Shown here one piece after another: positions 50,285 to 61,102 of a stretch of 64,000 bases of DNA. The stretch comes from an uncultured Algimonas sp. (GTDB taxonomy: Bacteria > Pseudomonadota > Alphaproteobacteria > Caulobacterales > Maricaulaceae). A program made the position numbers and the translations under genes. How positions within the stretch are numbered: the first letter of the stretch is position 1; every line of letters starts with the position of its first letter. Location of the stretch: contig CALDUL010000037.1 of assembly GCA_937923575.1 (NCBI GenBank), forward strand, positions 1-64,000, written 5' to 3'. The notes beneath the pieces are model-generated. The model saw only the letters and a list, made by a program, of their open reading frames with translations. It searched no databases and was not told the DNA's origin.

Positions 50285-51673
50285 TTAAACCATGACCCGG
50301 GGGTTCATGACCCCATCCGGATCCATCGCCCGCTTGATCCGGCGCAGCATGTCCATTTTCACCGGGTCCGCGCGCTTTGCCAGTGTCTCGCGCTTCATGA
50401 TGCCGATGCCGTGCTCTGCGGAGATCGACCCGCCTAGATCGTCGACAATGTCGAAGACCGTCTCCGACACGTCGTCCCAGCGGGCGAGAAATGCCTCCCG
50501 GTCGGCGCCTTCGGGCTGCGCGACATTGTAGTGGATATTGCCGTCGCCAAAGTGCCCGAACCCGACAGGTCTGCAGCCCGGAATGAGCTGCTGCATGGCG
50601 GCATCGGCGCGGGCGAAAAACTCCGGAATACGGTCGAGCGGCACGGTAATGTCCTGCTTGATCGAACCGCCGAGGAACTTCTGTCCCGCGCTCATATGCT
50701 CGCGGATCGACAGCAGGGCGCGGGCTTGCGTCTCGGATTGTCCCAGCACGGCGTCGCGCACCAGCCCGTCGTCGATCGCGCTCTCCAGCAGCGCGCTGAC
50801 GAGCGCTTCGCCTGCGGCGGCGTTGGCGACCTCGAAATCGGCGAGCACATACCAGGGGTGTTCCTGCGCGAAGGGATCGCGCTCATTGTCGAAATTTTCG
50901 GTCACCGCCGCAAAGCCGATGCGCGGCATGACCTCGAACATGGCCAGCGCGGGTCCGCGCAGCCGCGTCATCAGCGCCACCGCGTCCTCGACGGATCCGA
51001 CTGCCATCATAGCGCGGGCGACATAGTCCGGTTTTGGGAAAAGCTTTAGCGACGCTGCGGTGATGATGCCCAACGTGCCTTCCGCGCCGAGGAACAGCCG
51101 CGACAGATCATAGCCGGTGTTGTCCTTGCGCAAGGATGTGAGCCCGTTGAACACCGAGCCATCGGCCAGCACCGCTTCGACGCCAAAGACCAGATCGCGC
51201 GTGGTGCCATATTTCAGCACATGATTGCCGCCCGCATTGGTTGACAGGACGCCCCCCACCGTCGCTGTGCCCTCGCTGGACAGCGTCAGCGGGAACTTGC
51301 GCTCGACGGCGTCGGCGGCGGACTGAGCCGCATGAAGCGTCGCGCCCGCCTCGACCACCATCGCGCCCGCCGTGACATTGACGTCGCGCACGCGGTTCAT
51401 GCGGCGCAAGGAGAGCAGCACTTCGCCCTGCGGGGTCTGCCCACCGACCAGACCGGTATTGCCGCCTTGCGGAACGACGCTCAGCCCGTGCTCGGCGCAG
51501 AGCTGGACGGCCAGTGCACATTCCTCGGTCGAGCCGGGCATGAGCAGGATCGGGGTCGAGCCCTGATATTTATCGCGCCATTCCACCAGGCTCGGCGCAA
51601 TGATGTCGGCATCCTGCGTCCACGACTTGGCGGGCAGGGCGTCGATCAGGGCTTGGATCGCGGGAGAGTTCAT
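50285..51673 (-). CDS. FAD-binding oxidoreductase (D-2-hydroxyglutarate/lactate dehydrogenase type)
   Basis: PILLMPGSTEECALAVQLCAEHGLSVVPQGGNTGLVGGQTPQGEVLLSLRRMNRVRDV...STNAGGNHVLKYGTTRDLVFGVEAVLADG...GFGHFGDGNIHYNV...SAEHGIGIMKRE. Confidence 0.93.
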   Translation of the reverse strand: MNSPAIQALIDALPAKSWTQDADIIAPSLVEWRDKYQGSTPILLMPGSTEECALAVQLCAEHGLSVVPQGGNTGLVGGQTPQGEVLLSLRRMNRVRDVNVTAGAMVVEAGATLHAAQSAADAVERKFPLTLSSEGTATVGGVLSTNAGGNHVLKYGTTRDLVFGVEAVLADGSVFNGLTSLRKDNTGYDLSRLFLGAEGTLGIITAASLKLFPKPDYVARAMMAVGSVEDAVALMTRLRGPALAMFEVMPRIGFAAVTENFDNERDPFAQEHPWYVLADFEVANAAAGEALVSALLESAIDDGLVRDAVLGQSETQARALLSIREHMSAGQKFLGGSIKQDITVPLDRIPEFFARADAAMQQLIPGCRPVGFGHFGDGNIHYNVAQPEGADREAFLARWDDVSETVFDIVDDLGGSISAEHGIGIMKRETLAKRADPVKMDMLRRIKRAMDPDGVMNPRVMV

Positions 51674-52263
51674 GGCGCGCTCCCTATCACGATTTGCCCG
51701 GCGCGCAGTGTGGTGATCGCGCCGTCCATGACGCTCACGATCGTGGAGGGCTGACCGCTCGGATCGCCTCCGCCCGGCACGGCGACGACGCCGGGAAAAT
51801 CCGCGCGCGCCTGCGCCACATCCGTCACCGATGGCTGCCCAGACAGATTGGCCGAGGTCAGCGCGAGCGGCGCGAAACACAGCGCGTCGCGCCAGACTAC
51901 ATCCGGGCAACGCAGCGCGACCGTCGTGCCGTTTGCGCCGAGGCATTCCGGCGCAAGCCCATAGTCTTTCGCGGGCAACACAATCGTCAGCGGTCCCGGC
52001 CAGTGGACGTCCATCAGCGCCCGCGATAGCGCGCATAATTCCGCCAGCGCTTCCGCCGCATCCGCGTCCCGCACACAAACCGCCAGAGGCTTATCCGGCT
52101 CGCGGCCCTTGGCGGTGAATATCCGCGCAACCGCCTGTGCATCATCGGCGCGCGCGGCCAGACCCGCGACCGTTTCCGTGGGCAGCAGGACCAGCTGGCC
52201 TGCCTCCAGGGCCGCTCGGGCGTGCGCTATGCCACGCGCCAAATCTTGTTCACGCTCGATCAC
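51670..52263 (-). CDS. L-threonylcarbamoyladenylate synthase (Sua5/YciO/YrdC family)
   Basis: LVLLPTETVAGLAARADDAQAVARIFTAKGREPDKPLAVCV...WPGPLTIVLPA...VALRCPD...PLALTSANLSGQPSVTD. Confidence 0.92.
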   Translation of the reverse strand: MIEREQDLARGIAHARAALEAGQLVLLPTETVAGLAARADDAQAVARIFTAKGREPDKPLAVCVRDADAAEALAELCALSRALMDVHWPGPLTIVLPAKDYGLAPECLGANGTTVALRCPDVVWRDALCFAPLALTSANLSGQPSVTDVAQARADFPGVVAVPGGGDPSGQPSTIVSVMDGAITTLRAGQIVIGSAP

Positions 52264-52338
52264 ATTCTCACGCTAAAGCCCTATGCCAGCGATTGACAGT
52301 TGAAAGCGCGCACGGCCCGCGTCACAGATCGCCGCAGA

Positions 52339-53151
52339 ATGGCTCCGCGCACGGCAGATATATCGACAAAGACCCTGGCGCCCCGGTCGCTCATGGCCAC
52401 GATGCTGCGCGAGCTGCGCTTCTTCGTCGGTCTTTTCGTCATCATGCTCGGCCTGCTGACGGTCGTTTGGGGTCACTACAAGATTCCGAGCGAGTCGATG
52501 CAGCCGACGCTGGAAGTCGGTGACCATATCTATGTGTCGAAGTTCGCCTATGGCTGGTCGCGCCACAGCCTGCCGTTCGGCCTGCACCGCCTGCCGCTGG
52601 GCGAGGGCCGGATCATGGCGCGCATGCCCGAACGCTCCGACATCGCCGTCTTTCGCAATCCCAATACGGAGCGTGTCACCATCAAGCGCGTGGTCGGCCT
52701 GCCGGGCGACGAAGTCCGGGTGGTGGACGGACGGTTGGAGATCAACGGCCGTGTCGTCCCAAGGGACGAGGGGGCTGAGTTTCTCTACCGCACGCAGGAC
52801 GGCCGCGGCACAGTCATCCGCTCGACCCAGCATGTCGAGGACCTCGGCGGGGCGCCGCATCTGATCTGGGAGCAAACAGACAGCGCGCCGCTCGACAATA
52901 CGGACACCTATGTGGTGCCGGAGGGCCATATCTTCTTCATGGGCGACAATCGGGAGCGTTCGACCGACTCGCGCCTGACGGACATCGGCCCGTTTGGCGC
53001 GCAGCTGATGGGCGACGATATCGGGCCGGGGTTCGTGCCGATTTCGCACCTTATCGGCCGCGCGGAACTGCTGCTGTTTTCCTTCAATCGCTGCGACCGT
53101 ACCGAAGACCTCCGCTGCCCCGATGAGGGCCGGACGATGAGCAAGCTGTAG
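52339..53151 (+). CDS. lepB: Signal peptidase I
   Basis: YKIPSESMQPTLEVGDHIYVSKFAYGW...DIAVFRNPNTERVTIKRVVGLPGDEVRVVDGRLEINGR...FFMGDNRERSTDSR. Start uncertain. Confidence 0.95.
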   Translation: MAPRTADISTKTLAPRSLMATMLRELRFFVGLFVIMLGLLTVVWGHYKIPSESMQPTLEVGDHIYVSKFAYGWSRHSLPFGLHRLPLGEGRIMARMPERSDIAVFRNPNTERVTIKRVVGLPGDEVRVVDGRLEINGRVVPRDEGAEFLYRTQDGRGTVIRSTQHVEDLGGAPHLIWEQTDSAPLDNTDTYVVPEGHIFFMGDNRERSTDSRLTDIGPFGAQLMGDDIGPGFVPISHLIGRAELLLFSFNRCDRTEDLRCPDEGRTMSKL

Positions 53152-53777
53152 TGTCGGGCGTGCCGGAGATTGCGGACAACAAGGCGGGTCTGGATACCAT
53201 CATCCTCGTGCGGCACGGAAAGCCTGCGTTGTCACGGCGCGTGCGGCTGACCTGGCGCGAATTTCGCGACTGGTGGGTGCGCTATGACGAAGGCGGCATC
53301 CTCGAACAGCAGAAAATTCCCAAGAAAGTCCGCCGCTGGGCGCGTGACGCGGATCTCGTCGTGACCAGCCCGCTGCCGCGCGCCGTGGAGAGCGCGCGCA
53401 TGGCGGCCGGGCGCGAACCGGACGAGCAGTGGCCCTCGCTGGTCGAAGCCGCCCTGCCGAGCCCACCGCTGGGTCCGCTGAAACTGCGGCCCAAGAGTTG
53501 GGGCACGGTCGCGCGCATCCTCTGGGCCATCGGCTATAGCGACGGCATGGAGAGCCACGGCGAGGCGCGCGCGCGCGCCAATGCGGTTGCGGACGAATTG
53601 GCGCGAAGGGCCGAAGGTGGAAATGTGGTCTATGTTCAGGGCCACGGATGGTTTAACCGCATGGTTAAAGGCAGCCTGATGGCACGCGGTTGGCGCGTGC
53701 GGAGCCAGAATGGCGATCTGCATTGGAGCCGACGCCGCCTGACGCGGCCAAGCCAAGACACTGGGACGAAGACGTGA
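53151..53777 (+). CDS. Histidine phosphatase family protein
   Basis: TIILVRHGKPALSRRVRLTWREFRDWWVRYDEGGI...LVVTSPLPRAVESARM...VVYVQGHGWFNRMVKGSLM. Confidence 0.9.
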   Translation: MSGVPEIADNKAGLDTIILVRHGKPALSRRVRLTWREFRDWWVRYDEGGILEQQKIPKKVRRWARDADLVVTSPLPRAVESARMAAGREPDEQWPSLVEAALPSPPLGPLKLRPKSWGTVARILWAIGYSDGMESHGEARARANAVADELARRAEGGNVVYVQGHGWFNRMVKGSLMARGWRVRSQNGDLHWSRRRLTRPSQDTGTKT

Positions 53778-54013
53778 GCGACACACCGATCAAGGATATG
53801 AGCTTCGAGGCCGCGCTGACGGAGCTGGAAGGCATCGTCGCCAAGCTGGAAGGCGGCTCAGCCGAGCTGGAGCAATCGATCGCGATCTACCAGCGCGGCG
53901 CCAAGCTGAAGGCCCATTGCGAAGGCAAGCTGCGCGACGCCCAGTTGAAGGTCGAGAAGATCGTGCTCGCGCCCGATGGAAGCGCCCATACGGAACCGTT
54001 CGACAACGCATGA
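53774..54013 (+). CDS. xseB: Exodeoxyribonuclease VII small subunit
   Basis: SFEAALTELEGIVAKLEGGSAELEQSIAIYQRGAKLKAHCEGKLRDAQLKVEKIV; GTG start inferred. Confidence 0.95.
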   Translation: MSDTPIKDMSFEAALTELEGIVAKLEGGSAELEQSIAIYQRGAKLKAHCEGKLRDAQLKVEKIVLAPDGSAHTEPFDNA

Positions 54014-54936
54014 CCACCGACGCCGTGCTCGACACAGTCACCACACCCAAGCAGCGCTTCGCCGCGCGGCTGTCCGACGTGGCGGCGGATGTGGAACTGT
54101 GTCTGGCGCGCGAACTCCCCCAGCCCTCCGGCCACCAGTCCGATATCATGGAAGCCATGCGCTACGCCGCGCTGGGTGGCGGCAAGCGGCTGCGGCCCTT
54201 TCTGACGGTCGAGGCGGCAAAGCTGCTCGGCGGGGATGAATCCCAGGCCCTGCACGTCGGCTGCGCGCTGGAATGTCTGCATGTCTACTCGCTCGTCCAT
54301 GACGATCTGCCCTGCATGGATGACGACGATCTGCGCCGCGGGCGTCCGACTGTGCACCGCGTCTATGACGAAGCCATGGCAGTGCTGGCAGGCGACGGCC
54401 TGCTCACCCACGCCTTTCAGATGCTCAGCGACGAGGCGGCTCATCCCGACCCGTCCGTGCGCATCCGACTGGTCGCGGAACTCGCCCGCGCATCGGGCAC
54501 GCATGGCATGATCGGTGGGCAGGTCGTGGACATCACAGTGGCGGAAGACGAACGCGACACGGCGCTGATCACATCGCTGCAGGCGATGAAGACGGGCGCG
54601 CTGATCCGCTATGCCACGCAGGCAGGCTGCCTCGTCGCAGGTGGCGCAGCGCAGGACTTTGCCGCGCTGAACAGCTATTCCACCGCGCTGGGTCTGGCCT
54701 TCCAGATACAGGACGATGTACTGGACGTCGAAGGTGACGCCGCGGTCGTTGGCAAAGCCGTCGGCAAGGACGAACACCTCGGCAAGGCCACATTCGTGTC
54801 ACTGTTGGGACTACAAGGCGCGAAAGACAAAGCTCGCCGATTGGGCGACACGGCCAAGGCCGCGCTGGTTCCCTATGGCGAAAAGGCCCATACGCTGATC
54901 GGCGCTGTGGATTTCGTGCTCGAGCGAGAGCATTAG
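54010..54936 (+). CDS. ispA: Polyprenyl synthetase (farnesyl-diphosphate synthase type)
   Basis: [24 protein letters not shown]...[46 protein letters not shown]...[13 protein letters not shown]; between xseB and dxs as in many proteobacteria. Confidence 0.94.
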   Translation: MTTDAVLDTVTTPKQRFAARLSDVAADVELCLARELPQPSGHQSDIMEAMRYAALGGGKRLRPFLTVEAAKLLGGDESQALHVGCALECLHVYSLVHDDLPCMDDDDLRRGRPTVHRVYDEAMAVLAGDGLLTHAFQMLSDEAAHPDPSVRIRLVAELARASGTHGMIGGQVVDITVAEDERDTALITSLQAMKTGALIRYATQAGCLVAGGAAQDFAALNSYSTALGLAFQIQDDVLDVEGDAAVVGKAVGKDEHLGKATFVSLLGLQGAKDKARRLGDTAKAALVPYGEKAHTLIGAVDFVLEREH

Positions 54937-54944
54937 GACAGACT

Positions 54945-56855
54945 ATGACCGATACCCCGCTACTCGATACCGTCAGCTTCCCCGCCGACATCCGTGACTT
55001 CTCGCGTGAGCAGATCAAGCAGCTCGCCGATGAGGTCAGGACAGAGGTCATCGACGCGGTCTCTGTCACGGGCGGGCATCTGGGGGCTGGGCTCGGAGTG
55101 GTCGAGCTGACCGTGGCCATCCACCATGTCTTCAACACGCCAGATGACAAGCTGATCTGGGACGTTGGTCACCAATGCTATCCGCACAAAATCCTGACGG
55201 GTCGCCGTGACCGGATAAAGACGCTGCGCAAGGGCGGCGGGCTGTCGGGTTTCACCAAGCGCGCAGAGAGCGAATACGATCCGTTTGGGGCGGCGCACAG
55301 CTCTACCTCTATTTCAGCGGGCATGGGCTTTGCCGTGGCGCGCGATCTGGACGGCCGGAACAACAATGTCGTCTCCGTCATCGGTGACGGCTCGATCACG
55401 GCGGGCATGGCTTATGAGGCGATGAACAATGCGGGTGCATCCGACTCACGCCAGATCGTGATCCTGAACGATAACGACATGTCCATCGCCCCGCCCGTCG
55501 GCGCGATGTCCAACCTGCTGTCACGCACGGTCAGCTCCGGCGGTTACCAAGCTCTTCGCGGTGCCGCCAAGGCCCTCGTCAAGGACGCCCCCCGCCCGCT
55601 GAAGAACACGGCACGCAAGGCAGAGGAATTCACCCGCGGCATGTTCATGGGCGGCACCTGGTTCGAGGAGCTGGGCTTTCTCTATGTCGGCCCGGTCGAT
55701 GGCCATGATCTCGACGCGCTGATCCCCGTTCTGGAAAATGTGCGCGACATGAAGGAAGGCCCCGTGCTGATCCATGTCGTGACGCAAAAGGGCAAGGGCT
55801 ACGCCCCGGCCGAGAAGTCTGCCGACAAATATCACGGCGTGAAGACGTTCAACGTCCAGACGGGCGAGCAGGCCAAGTCGGTCCCCAATGCGCCGAGCTA
55901 TACCAAGGTCTTCGCGCAGTCGCTCATCAACGAAGCCCGCCAGGACGACCGCATTGTCGGCATCACGGCGGCCATGCCAGGCGGCACGGGCATGAAGGAG
56001 TTCGGTCAGGTCTTCCCCGACCGCATGTTCGATGTCGGCATCGCCGAACAGCATGCCGTGACCTTTGCGGCCGGGCTGGCGGCGGATGGGTTCAAGCCCT
56101 TTTGCGCAATCTATTCGACCTTCCTGCAGCGCGGCTATGACCAGGTGGTACACGACGTCGCGATCCAGAACCTGCCCGTGCGTTTCGCCATGGACCGAGC
56201 TGGCCTCGTCGGTGCGGACGGCCCAACCCACGCGGGCGCCTTTGACATCGCCTATATGGGCTGCCTGCCCAACATGGTGCTGATGGCGGCCGCGGATGAA
56301 GCCGATCTCGCGCGCATGGTCGCGACGGCCGTGGCGCGCGACGATGGCCCGACGGGCTTCCGCTACGCCCGCGGCGAGGCCACCGGAATCGACATTCCCG
56401 ACAATCCCAAGCCGCTGGAAATCGGCAAGGGCCGCATCATGCGTGAGGGCTCGCGCGTCGCGATCTTCTCCTATGGCACGCGCCTGGGCGAAGCCATGCT
56501 CGCGGCCGAAACCCTCGACGCGCACGGCCTATCCACCACGGTCGCCGATGCGCGCTTCGCCAAGCCGCTCGACACCGAACTGCTGCTGCGCCTGGCCAAG
56601 AACCACGAAGTGCTCATCACTATCGAGGAAGGCTCCGTCGGCGGCTTCGGCGCGTTCTGCCTGCACGATCTGGCGGAACACGGCGCGCTCGATACGGGCC
56701 TCAAGGTTCGCACCATGACCCTGCCGGACATCTTCATCGATCAGGACTCGCCGGAACGGATGTATGCGCAAGCCGGTCTCGACGCGGACGCCATCGTGGC
56801 GAAAGTGTTCGCCGCGCTCGGCATGGAGCAGGTCGAAGCGGCCAATCGGGCCTAG
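54945..56855 (+). CDS. dxs: 1-deoxy-D-xylulose-5-phosphate synthase
   Basis: [50 protein letters not shown]...[20 protein letters not shown]...[18 protein letters not shown]. Confidence 0.98.
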   Translation: MTDTPLLDTVSFPADIRDFSREQIKQLADEVRTEVIDAVSVTGGHLGAGLGVVELTVAIHHVFNTPDDKLIWDVGHQCYPHKILTGRRDRIKTLRKGGGLSGFTKRAESEYDPFGAAHSSTSISAGMGFAVARDLDGRNNNVVSVIGDGSITAGMAYEAMNNAGASDSRQIVILNDNDMSIAPPVGAMSNLLSRTVSSGGYQALRGAAKALVKDAPRPLKNTARKAEEFTRGMFMGGTWFEELGFLYVGPVDGHDLDALIPVLENVRDMKEGPVLIHVVTQKGKGYAPAEKSADKYHGVKTFNVQTGEQAKSVPNAPSYTKVFAQSLINEARQDDRIVGITAAMPGGTGMKEFGQVFPDRMFDVGIAEQHAVTFAAGLAADGFKPFCAIYSTFLQRGYDQVVHDVAIQNLPVRFAMDRAGLVGADGPTHAGAFDIAYMGCLPNMVLMAAADEADLARMVATAVARDDGPTGFRYARGEATGIDIPDNPKPLEIGKGRIMREGSRVAIFSYGTRLGEAMLAAETLDAHGLSTTVADARFAKPLDTELLLRLAKNHEVLITIEEGSVGGFGAFCLHDLAEHGALDTGLKVRTMTLPDIFIDQDSPERMYAQAGLDADAIVAKVFAALGMEQVEAANRA

Positions 56856-57637
56856 CAGACCGGCACCACCGTCACACTGCCCGCAACGTTCATGAAGGTC
56901 GCCAGCACCCGCGCCCGGTTCAGCGCCACGTCGAGCAGGGCGAGGAAGAGCGCGCCCATGAAGACGGCGTAGCCCCAGCCGACGAAGTCGTTGAACAGGA
57001 TAGCGCTGATCCAGTCCTGACCCACGACATACCAAAGGCTCATCACCACGACCGAAACAAAGGCGAGACCGCCGATCTTGACCAGCGCTGGCATGAATTG
57101 CGGGCGGAAGAATGTCAGCGTGATGATCCCGCCAAAAACAATAAGATTCGACAGGCAGACGATGACGAGGCTGCGGTGCAGGCCGCGGACCGTGCGGTCA
57201 TAGCGGCCCAACGCGAAGTTGCGCAGCGTCGCCGCGCCGCCCAGATAGCGCGCCTGTCTGCGTTCCAGGATGTCGCGCACACCGCTGCGAATGGCCTCGC
57301 GACCCTCGCAATCCAGTGAGCACGCATTGGCAAGAACGTCGGCCACGACCTCGTCCACGCGGGCCTCGATGAGGTCGGTGATCTGATCGCTACGTTCGGT
57401 CATCCGCTCCGCCAGCTGGCCCAAACGGCTGTCGGAGGCGTCGCCGGCGCTGTCGAGATTGAGCCCGCGCTCCTGCGCGAAGTCCACGGCCTTGGTTTTG
57501 ACCTCCGCCACGGCGAAAGACCGGATTTTAGTCTCGAACGCCGCCGGGTCTCGCAGCAATCCGATCAGCAGACCGGCGAAGGAGAGCGCTCCCACGGTGG
57601 ACAGGGTAAGCAGCGCAATTCGCATTTGGTTCAACAT
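56852..57637 (-). CDS. Conserved-looking integral membrane protein, function unknown
   Basis: 261 aa; N-terminal TM, soluble helical segment with CSLDC, three further TMs; good coding character. Confidence 0.6.
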   Translation of the reverse strand: MLNQMRIALLTLSTVGALSFAGLLIGLLRDPAAFETKIRSFAVAEVKTKAVDFAQERGLNLDSAGDASDSRLGQLAERMTERSDQITDLIEARVDEVVADVLANACSLDCEGREAIRSGVRDILERRQARYLGGAATLRNFALGRYDRTVRGLHRSLVIVCLSNLIVFGGIITLTFFRPQFMPALVKIGGLAFVSVVVMSLWYVVGQDWISAILFNDFVGWGYAVFMGALFLALLDVALNRARVLATFMNVAGSVTVVPVC

Positions 57638-57650
57638 GGCGGTCCCTTTT

Positions 57651-57684
57651 CTGATGGAGTGTGGGGCCTGATGGAGTGTCGGGC
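57651..57684. repeat. Tandem duplication of a 17-mer
   Basis: CTGATGGAGTGTGGGGC CTGATGGAGTGTCGGGC (one mismatch). Confidence 0.85.
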
Positions 57685-57740
57685 CTGGCGCGCTTTGCCG
57701 TCCCTGTCCAGCCGCGCCCGGAATGTGCTAGCAGCGCGGC

Positions 57741-58460
57741 ATGCGTCTTGACCAATTTCTTGTCTCCCGCGGTGACTACCCGTCGCGCGCCCGTGCGCAA
57801 TCCGCGATCCGTGCGGGGCGCGTGCGTGTCGGTGGGCGCGTGGCGAAGAAAGCCTCCGCCGCTGTGCCAGACGGTACGCGGGTCGAGGCGGAAGCCGAGC
57901 ACCCCTACGTCTCGCGCGGCGGGCTGAAGCTCGCCCATGCCCTGGAACATTTCGGGGTCAGGGCAGCGGGCCGCGTCTGTCTCGATATTGGCAGCTCGAC
58001 AGGCGGCTTTACCGATGTGCTGCTGCGCGCGGGCGCGGCACGGGTCTACGCCGTCGATGTCGGGCGCGACCAGCTGCACGCGAGTTTGCGGGACGATCCG
58101 TGCGTGATCTCCATGGAGAGCCAGGACGCGCGCACGATCCACGCGGCCATGTTCTCGCCTGCACCGGACCTTCTCGTCTGCGATGCCAGCTTTGTGTCGC
58201 TGACCAAAATCCTCTCTGTCCCGATGAGCCTGACGCGCGAAGCCCTGCTGCTGGTGAAGCCGCAATTCGAAGTCGGGCGCGAGAATATCGGCAAGGGCGG
58301 TCTGGTGCGCGCGGGAACGGACGACGCGCTGGTCCGCGTGCAGGACTGGGTGCGGGAGCAGGGCTGGCGCGTCGAGGGACTGACCGACAGCCCGATCACC
58401 GGCGGCGATGGCAACCACGAATATGTGCTGCACGCCGTGCGGCGGGCGGGCTTGGCGTAA
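57741..58460 (+). CDS. tlyA: TlyA family RNA methyltransferase (S4 + FtsJ domains)
   Basis: MRLDQFLVSRGDYPSRARAQSAIRAGRVRVGGRVAKK...YVSRGGLKLAHALEHFGVRAAGRVCLDIGSSTGGFTDVLLRAGAARVYAVDVG. Confidence 0.94.
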   Translation: MRLDQFLVSRGDYPSRARAQSAIRAGRVRVGGRVAKKASAAVPDGTRVEAEAEHPYVSRGGLKLAHALEHFGVRAAGRVCLDIGSSTGGFTDVLLRAGAARVYAVDVGRDQLHASLRDDPCVISMESQDARTIHAAMFSPAPDLLVCDASFVSLTKILSVPMSLTREALLLVKPQFEVGRENIGKGGLVRAGTDDALVRVQDWVREQGWRVEGLTDSPITGGDGNHEYVLHAVRRAGLA

Positions 58461-58489
58461 GCCAACTCGGGCGCCCCGCAGCGAGCGTC

Positions 58490-59920
58490 CTACAATCCGA
58501 TGCTGTCGTAATGCAGGGCAATGTCCTTGATCGCGACATAGAAGGCCGCCGTGCGAAGGTCTTCCAGCTCCGGCTTGTCGATCAGCGCCTGGCGGATGTT
58601 CTGATAGGCGAGGCGCATCGTGTCATCGAGACCCGCGCGCACGAGGTCGAGCTCGTCCGCCCCGTCGAGATATTCGGCGCGGAATTCGTCTGAGAATTTG
58701 ACGCCTTCGCTCTCCAGCGCTTCGATCAGATGGCGGTTCTTGGCTTCTTCGGCGCGGCGCTGCATGCGGCCGAAGCGGATGTGGCTGATGTTCTTGACCC
58801 ATTCGAAATAGGACACGGTCACACCGCCCGCATTGGCATACATGTCCGGGATGACGGTGATGCCGCGGTCGCGCAGGATTTTGTCGGCCTTGGCCGTCAC
58901 GGGGCCGTTGGCGGCCTCGATGATCAGCTTGGCGCGGATCTTGTGGGCATTGTTGAGATTGATCTGCCCCTCCAGCGCGGCCGGGATGAGGATGTCGCAT
59001 TTTTCGGTCAGCGCGGCCCGGCCGTCCTCATCGAACTCCGCTTCGCGATATTCCTTGAGCGGCTGGCGGTCGTTGAGATGGGCCTTGAGTTTTTCGATAT
59101 CGATGCCGTCCGGATTGCGCACCACCCCCTCGCGCTCGATCACGGCGACGATCTTGGCGCCGTCTTCCTCGGAGAGAAACTTCGCCGCGTGAAAGCCGAC
59201 ATTGCCGAGGCCCTGCACAATGACGATCTTGTCCTCCAGATCGCCGCGCAGACCCGCCGCCTTGACGTCGTCGGCGTGGCGGAAGAACTCGCGCAGTGCG
59301 TATTGCACGCCGCGGCCCGTGGCCTCGACCCGGCCCTCGATCCCGCCCAGATGCACGGGCTTGCCGGTGACGCAGGCCATGGCGTCGATATTGTCATTGT
59401 GCAGGCGGCGGTATTCGTCCGCCATCCAGCTCATTTCGCGCGCGCTGGTGCCCATGTCGGGCGCGGGGACATTGAGCGACGGATGGATCAGGTCGCGGCG
59501 GGACAGCTCGAAGGTGAAACGCCGGGTGATACGCTCCAGCTCGTCCGGCTCCCAATCCTTGGGATTGATGCAAAGCCCGCCCTTGGAGCCGCCGAACGGC
59601 ACTTCGACCAGTGCGCATTTATAGGTCATCAGCGCGGCCAAGGCTTCGACCTCGTCCTGATTGACGTGGGACGAGTAGCGGATGCCGCCCTTCACCGGTT
59701 CGCGGTGCTCACTGTGAACCGAGCGGTAGCCGACGAATGTCTTGATCTCCCCGCGCAGCTTCACCCCGAAGCGCACGATATAGGTCGCGTTGCAGACCCG
59801 GATCTTCTCGATGAGGGCGGGCGACAGATCCATGTAGGAGGCCGCGCGGTTGAACATCAGCTCGACGCTCTCTCGAAAGCCGAGCTCGTCTGTGTTGGTT
59901 TTGGTTTTGGAAGCAGCCAT
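58490..59920 (-). CDS. Glu/Leu/Phe/Val dehydrogenase (glutamate dehydrogenase type)
   Basis: FVGYRSVHSEHREPVKGGIRYSSHVNQDEVEALAALMTYKCALVEVPFGGSKGGLCINP...VIVQGLGNVGFHAAKFLSEEDGAKIVAVIERE. Confidence 0.95.
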   Translation of the reverse strand: MAASKTKTNTDELGFRESVELMFNRAASYMDLSPALIEKIRVCNATYIVRFGVKLRGEIKTFVGYRSVHSEHREPVKGGIRYSSHVNQDEVEALAALMTYKCALVEVPFGGSKGGLCINPKDWEPDELERITRRFTFELSRRDLIHPSLNVPAPDMGTSAREMSWMADEYRRLHNDNIDAMACVTGKPVHLGGIEGRVEATGRGVQYALREFFRHADDVKAAGLRGDLEDKIVIVQGLGNVGFHAAKFLSEEDGAKIVAVIEREGVVRNPDGIDIEKLKAHLNDRQPLKEYREAEFDEDGRAALTEKCDILIPAALEGQINLNNAHKIRAKLIIEAANGPVTAKADKILRDRGITVIPDMYANAGGVTVSYFEWVKNISHIRFGRMQRRAEEAKNRHLIEALESEGVKFSDEFRAEYLDGADELDLVRAGLDDTMRLAYQNIRQALIDKPELEDLRTAAFYVAIKDIALHYDSIGL

Positions 59921-60090
59921 GTCCGTGTCGTCCCATATCGGAGGCGGTGATGCGCACCCCCGATACAAGCTGCGCAGAGGTCTGTCGTTCCAAATCAGTG
60001 GCTGCGGTCGGGTTCGTGCGCAACAGTTTAACCGTGCATTAGGTCTGATTGTTTAGGCGCGTGCCGACTGGGATCCATTGGAAGATAACC

Positions 60091-60969
60091 ATGAGCGCCG
60101 ATACACACGCACCGAACGCCGGCCCGCAGGCTTGGGAGCCGCCCGCGCCGACGACACAGACCGCACCCGCTCCTTTCGATCCGCGGCAGGTCCTGCGCCC
60201 TCTGCCAATGGCTCAGCCCGTGCCGCGCCCGCAACATCCGCAGCCTATCGCTCAGCACCAATATGCGCCGCAACAGCCCGCGCCTCATCAAGGGCAGGCA
60301 CCCATGCCAGCGCAGAGCCAGCCTCCCGCTGCACCGCAACCCTATGCTCAATCGCAGGCTCCCCAACAGCAGGAGCTCCAGCCATTCGCGCCCCAGCAAC
60401 ACGCACCCCAACAACACGCGCCCCAGCCCGCGCCTGCCCCGCATGCACAGCTCCAGCCCGGACAATGGCCAGCACCGACGCCGGGTGCCCTCGCTCCCCA
60501 CCCCCAACATCCGCCTCAATATCAGAGTCATCACGGCCATGCCGGCGCGTCAATGACGTCGGCTCAATACCCATCGGCTCCCGCCTCGGCGCTGGCTCCG
60601 ATGGCCCAACACCATGTACCCGAAGCTGTCCCCGCTCCCGCAACGGCGAAGACATCGCTGCTGAGCCGACTGCGCCCAAACACGTCTGAGAAGACTCCGC
60701 GACCCGCGTCTGCCACAGCGGTTGTGGCGGCCAATGATGCGCCGGAATCGGGCTTTCGTCGCGGGCTGCTGATGGGTGCGCTGGGCGGTATCGTTCTGAC
60801 CTTTGCGGGCATGCAGCTGCTCGGTGGCGGTGCGCCAGAGCCCGCCACGGTCGCGCCCGCGCCCTATCCGAACCTGACTCAATCCGATGCCGCCGCACCG
60901 CAGACCTTCCTCGATGAAGCCCTGCCGGACCCAGCGGTCGTGACTGACGCGGCCCGGGGCGGTCGCTAG
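60091..60969 (+). CDS. Pro/Gln/Ala/His-rich low-complexity protein with one C-proximal transmembrane segment
   Basis: MSADTHAPNAGPQAWEPPAPTT...PFAPQQHAPQQHAPQPAPAP...; TM GLLMGALGGIVLTFAGMQLLGGG. Confidence 0.6.
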   Translation: MSADTHAPNAGPQAWEPPAPTTQTAPAPFDPRQVLRPLPMAQPVPRPQHPQPIAQHQYAPQQPAPHQGQAPMPAQSQPPAAPQPYAQSQAPQQQELQPFAPQQHAPQQHAPQPAPAPHAQLQPGQWPAPTPGALAPHPQHPPQYQSHHGHAGASMTSAQYPSAPASALAPMAQHHVPEAVPAPATAKTSLLSRLRPNTSEKTPRPASATAVVAANDAPESGFRRGLLMGALGGIVLTFAGMQLLGGGAPEPATVAPAPYPNLTQSDAAAPQTFLDEALPDPAVVTDAARGGR

Positions 60970-61102
60970 GACCTCACTCCCGAGTTCCGCAAATCAGCCC
61001 GCCAACTGCGTCCGTTCGGCGCCGTCAGAATTGCTGCGCCCGCTCTGCATCTGCGTGTCTTCCGGTTTGGGAGCCTGATGCCCATATGCGCGTTGTAACG
61101 AC

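Noticed and set aside
51674-52078. N-terminal extension of the FAD oxidoreductase ORF
   Set aside because: It is antiframe sequence of the threonylcarbamoyladenylate synthase gene; the real start is MNSPAIQALIDALPAKSW at 51673.
55521-56525. 334-aa minus-strand ORF antisense to dxs
   Set aside because: Antisense shadow of an unambiguous dxs; no domain signature.
60392-60428. Short periodic repeat considered as a CRISPR-like array
   Set aside because: Only 2-3 imperfect 15-bp units in frame with a coding region, no spacers and no cas genes: it is a QQHAP protein repeat.
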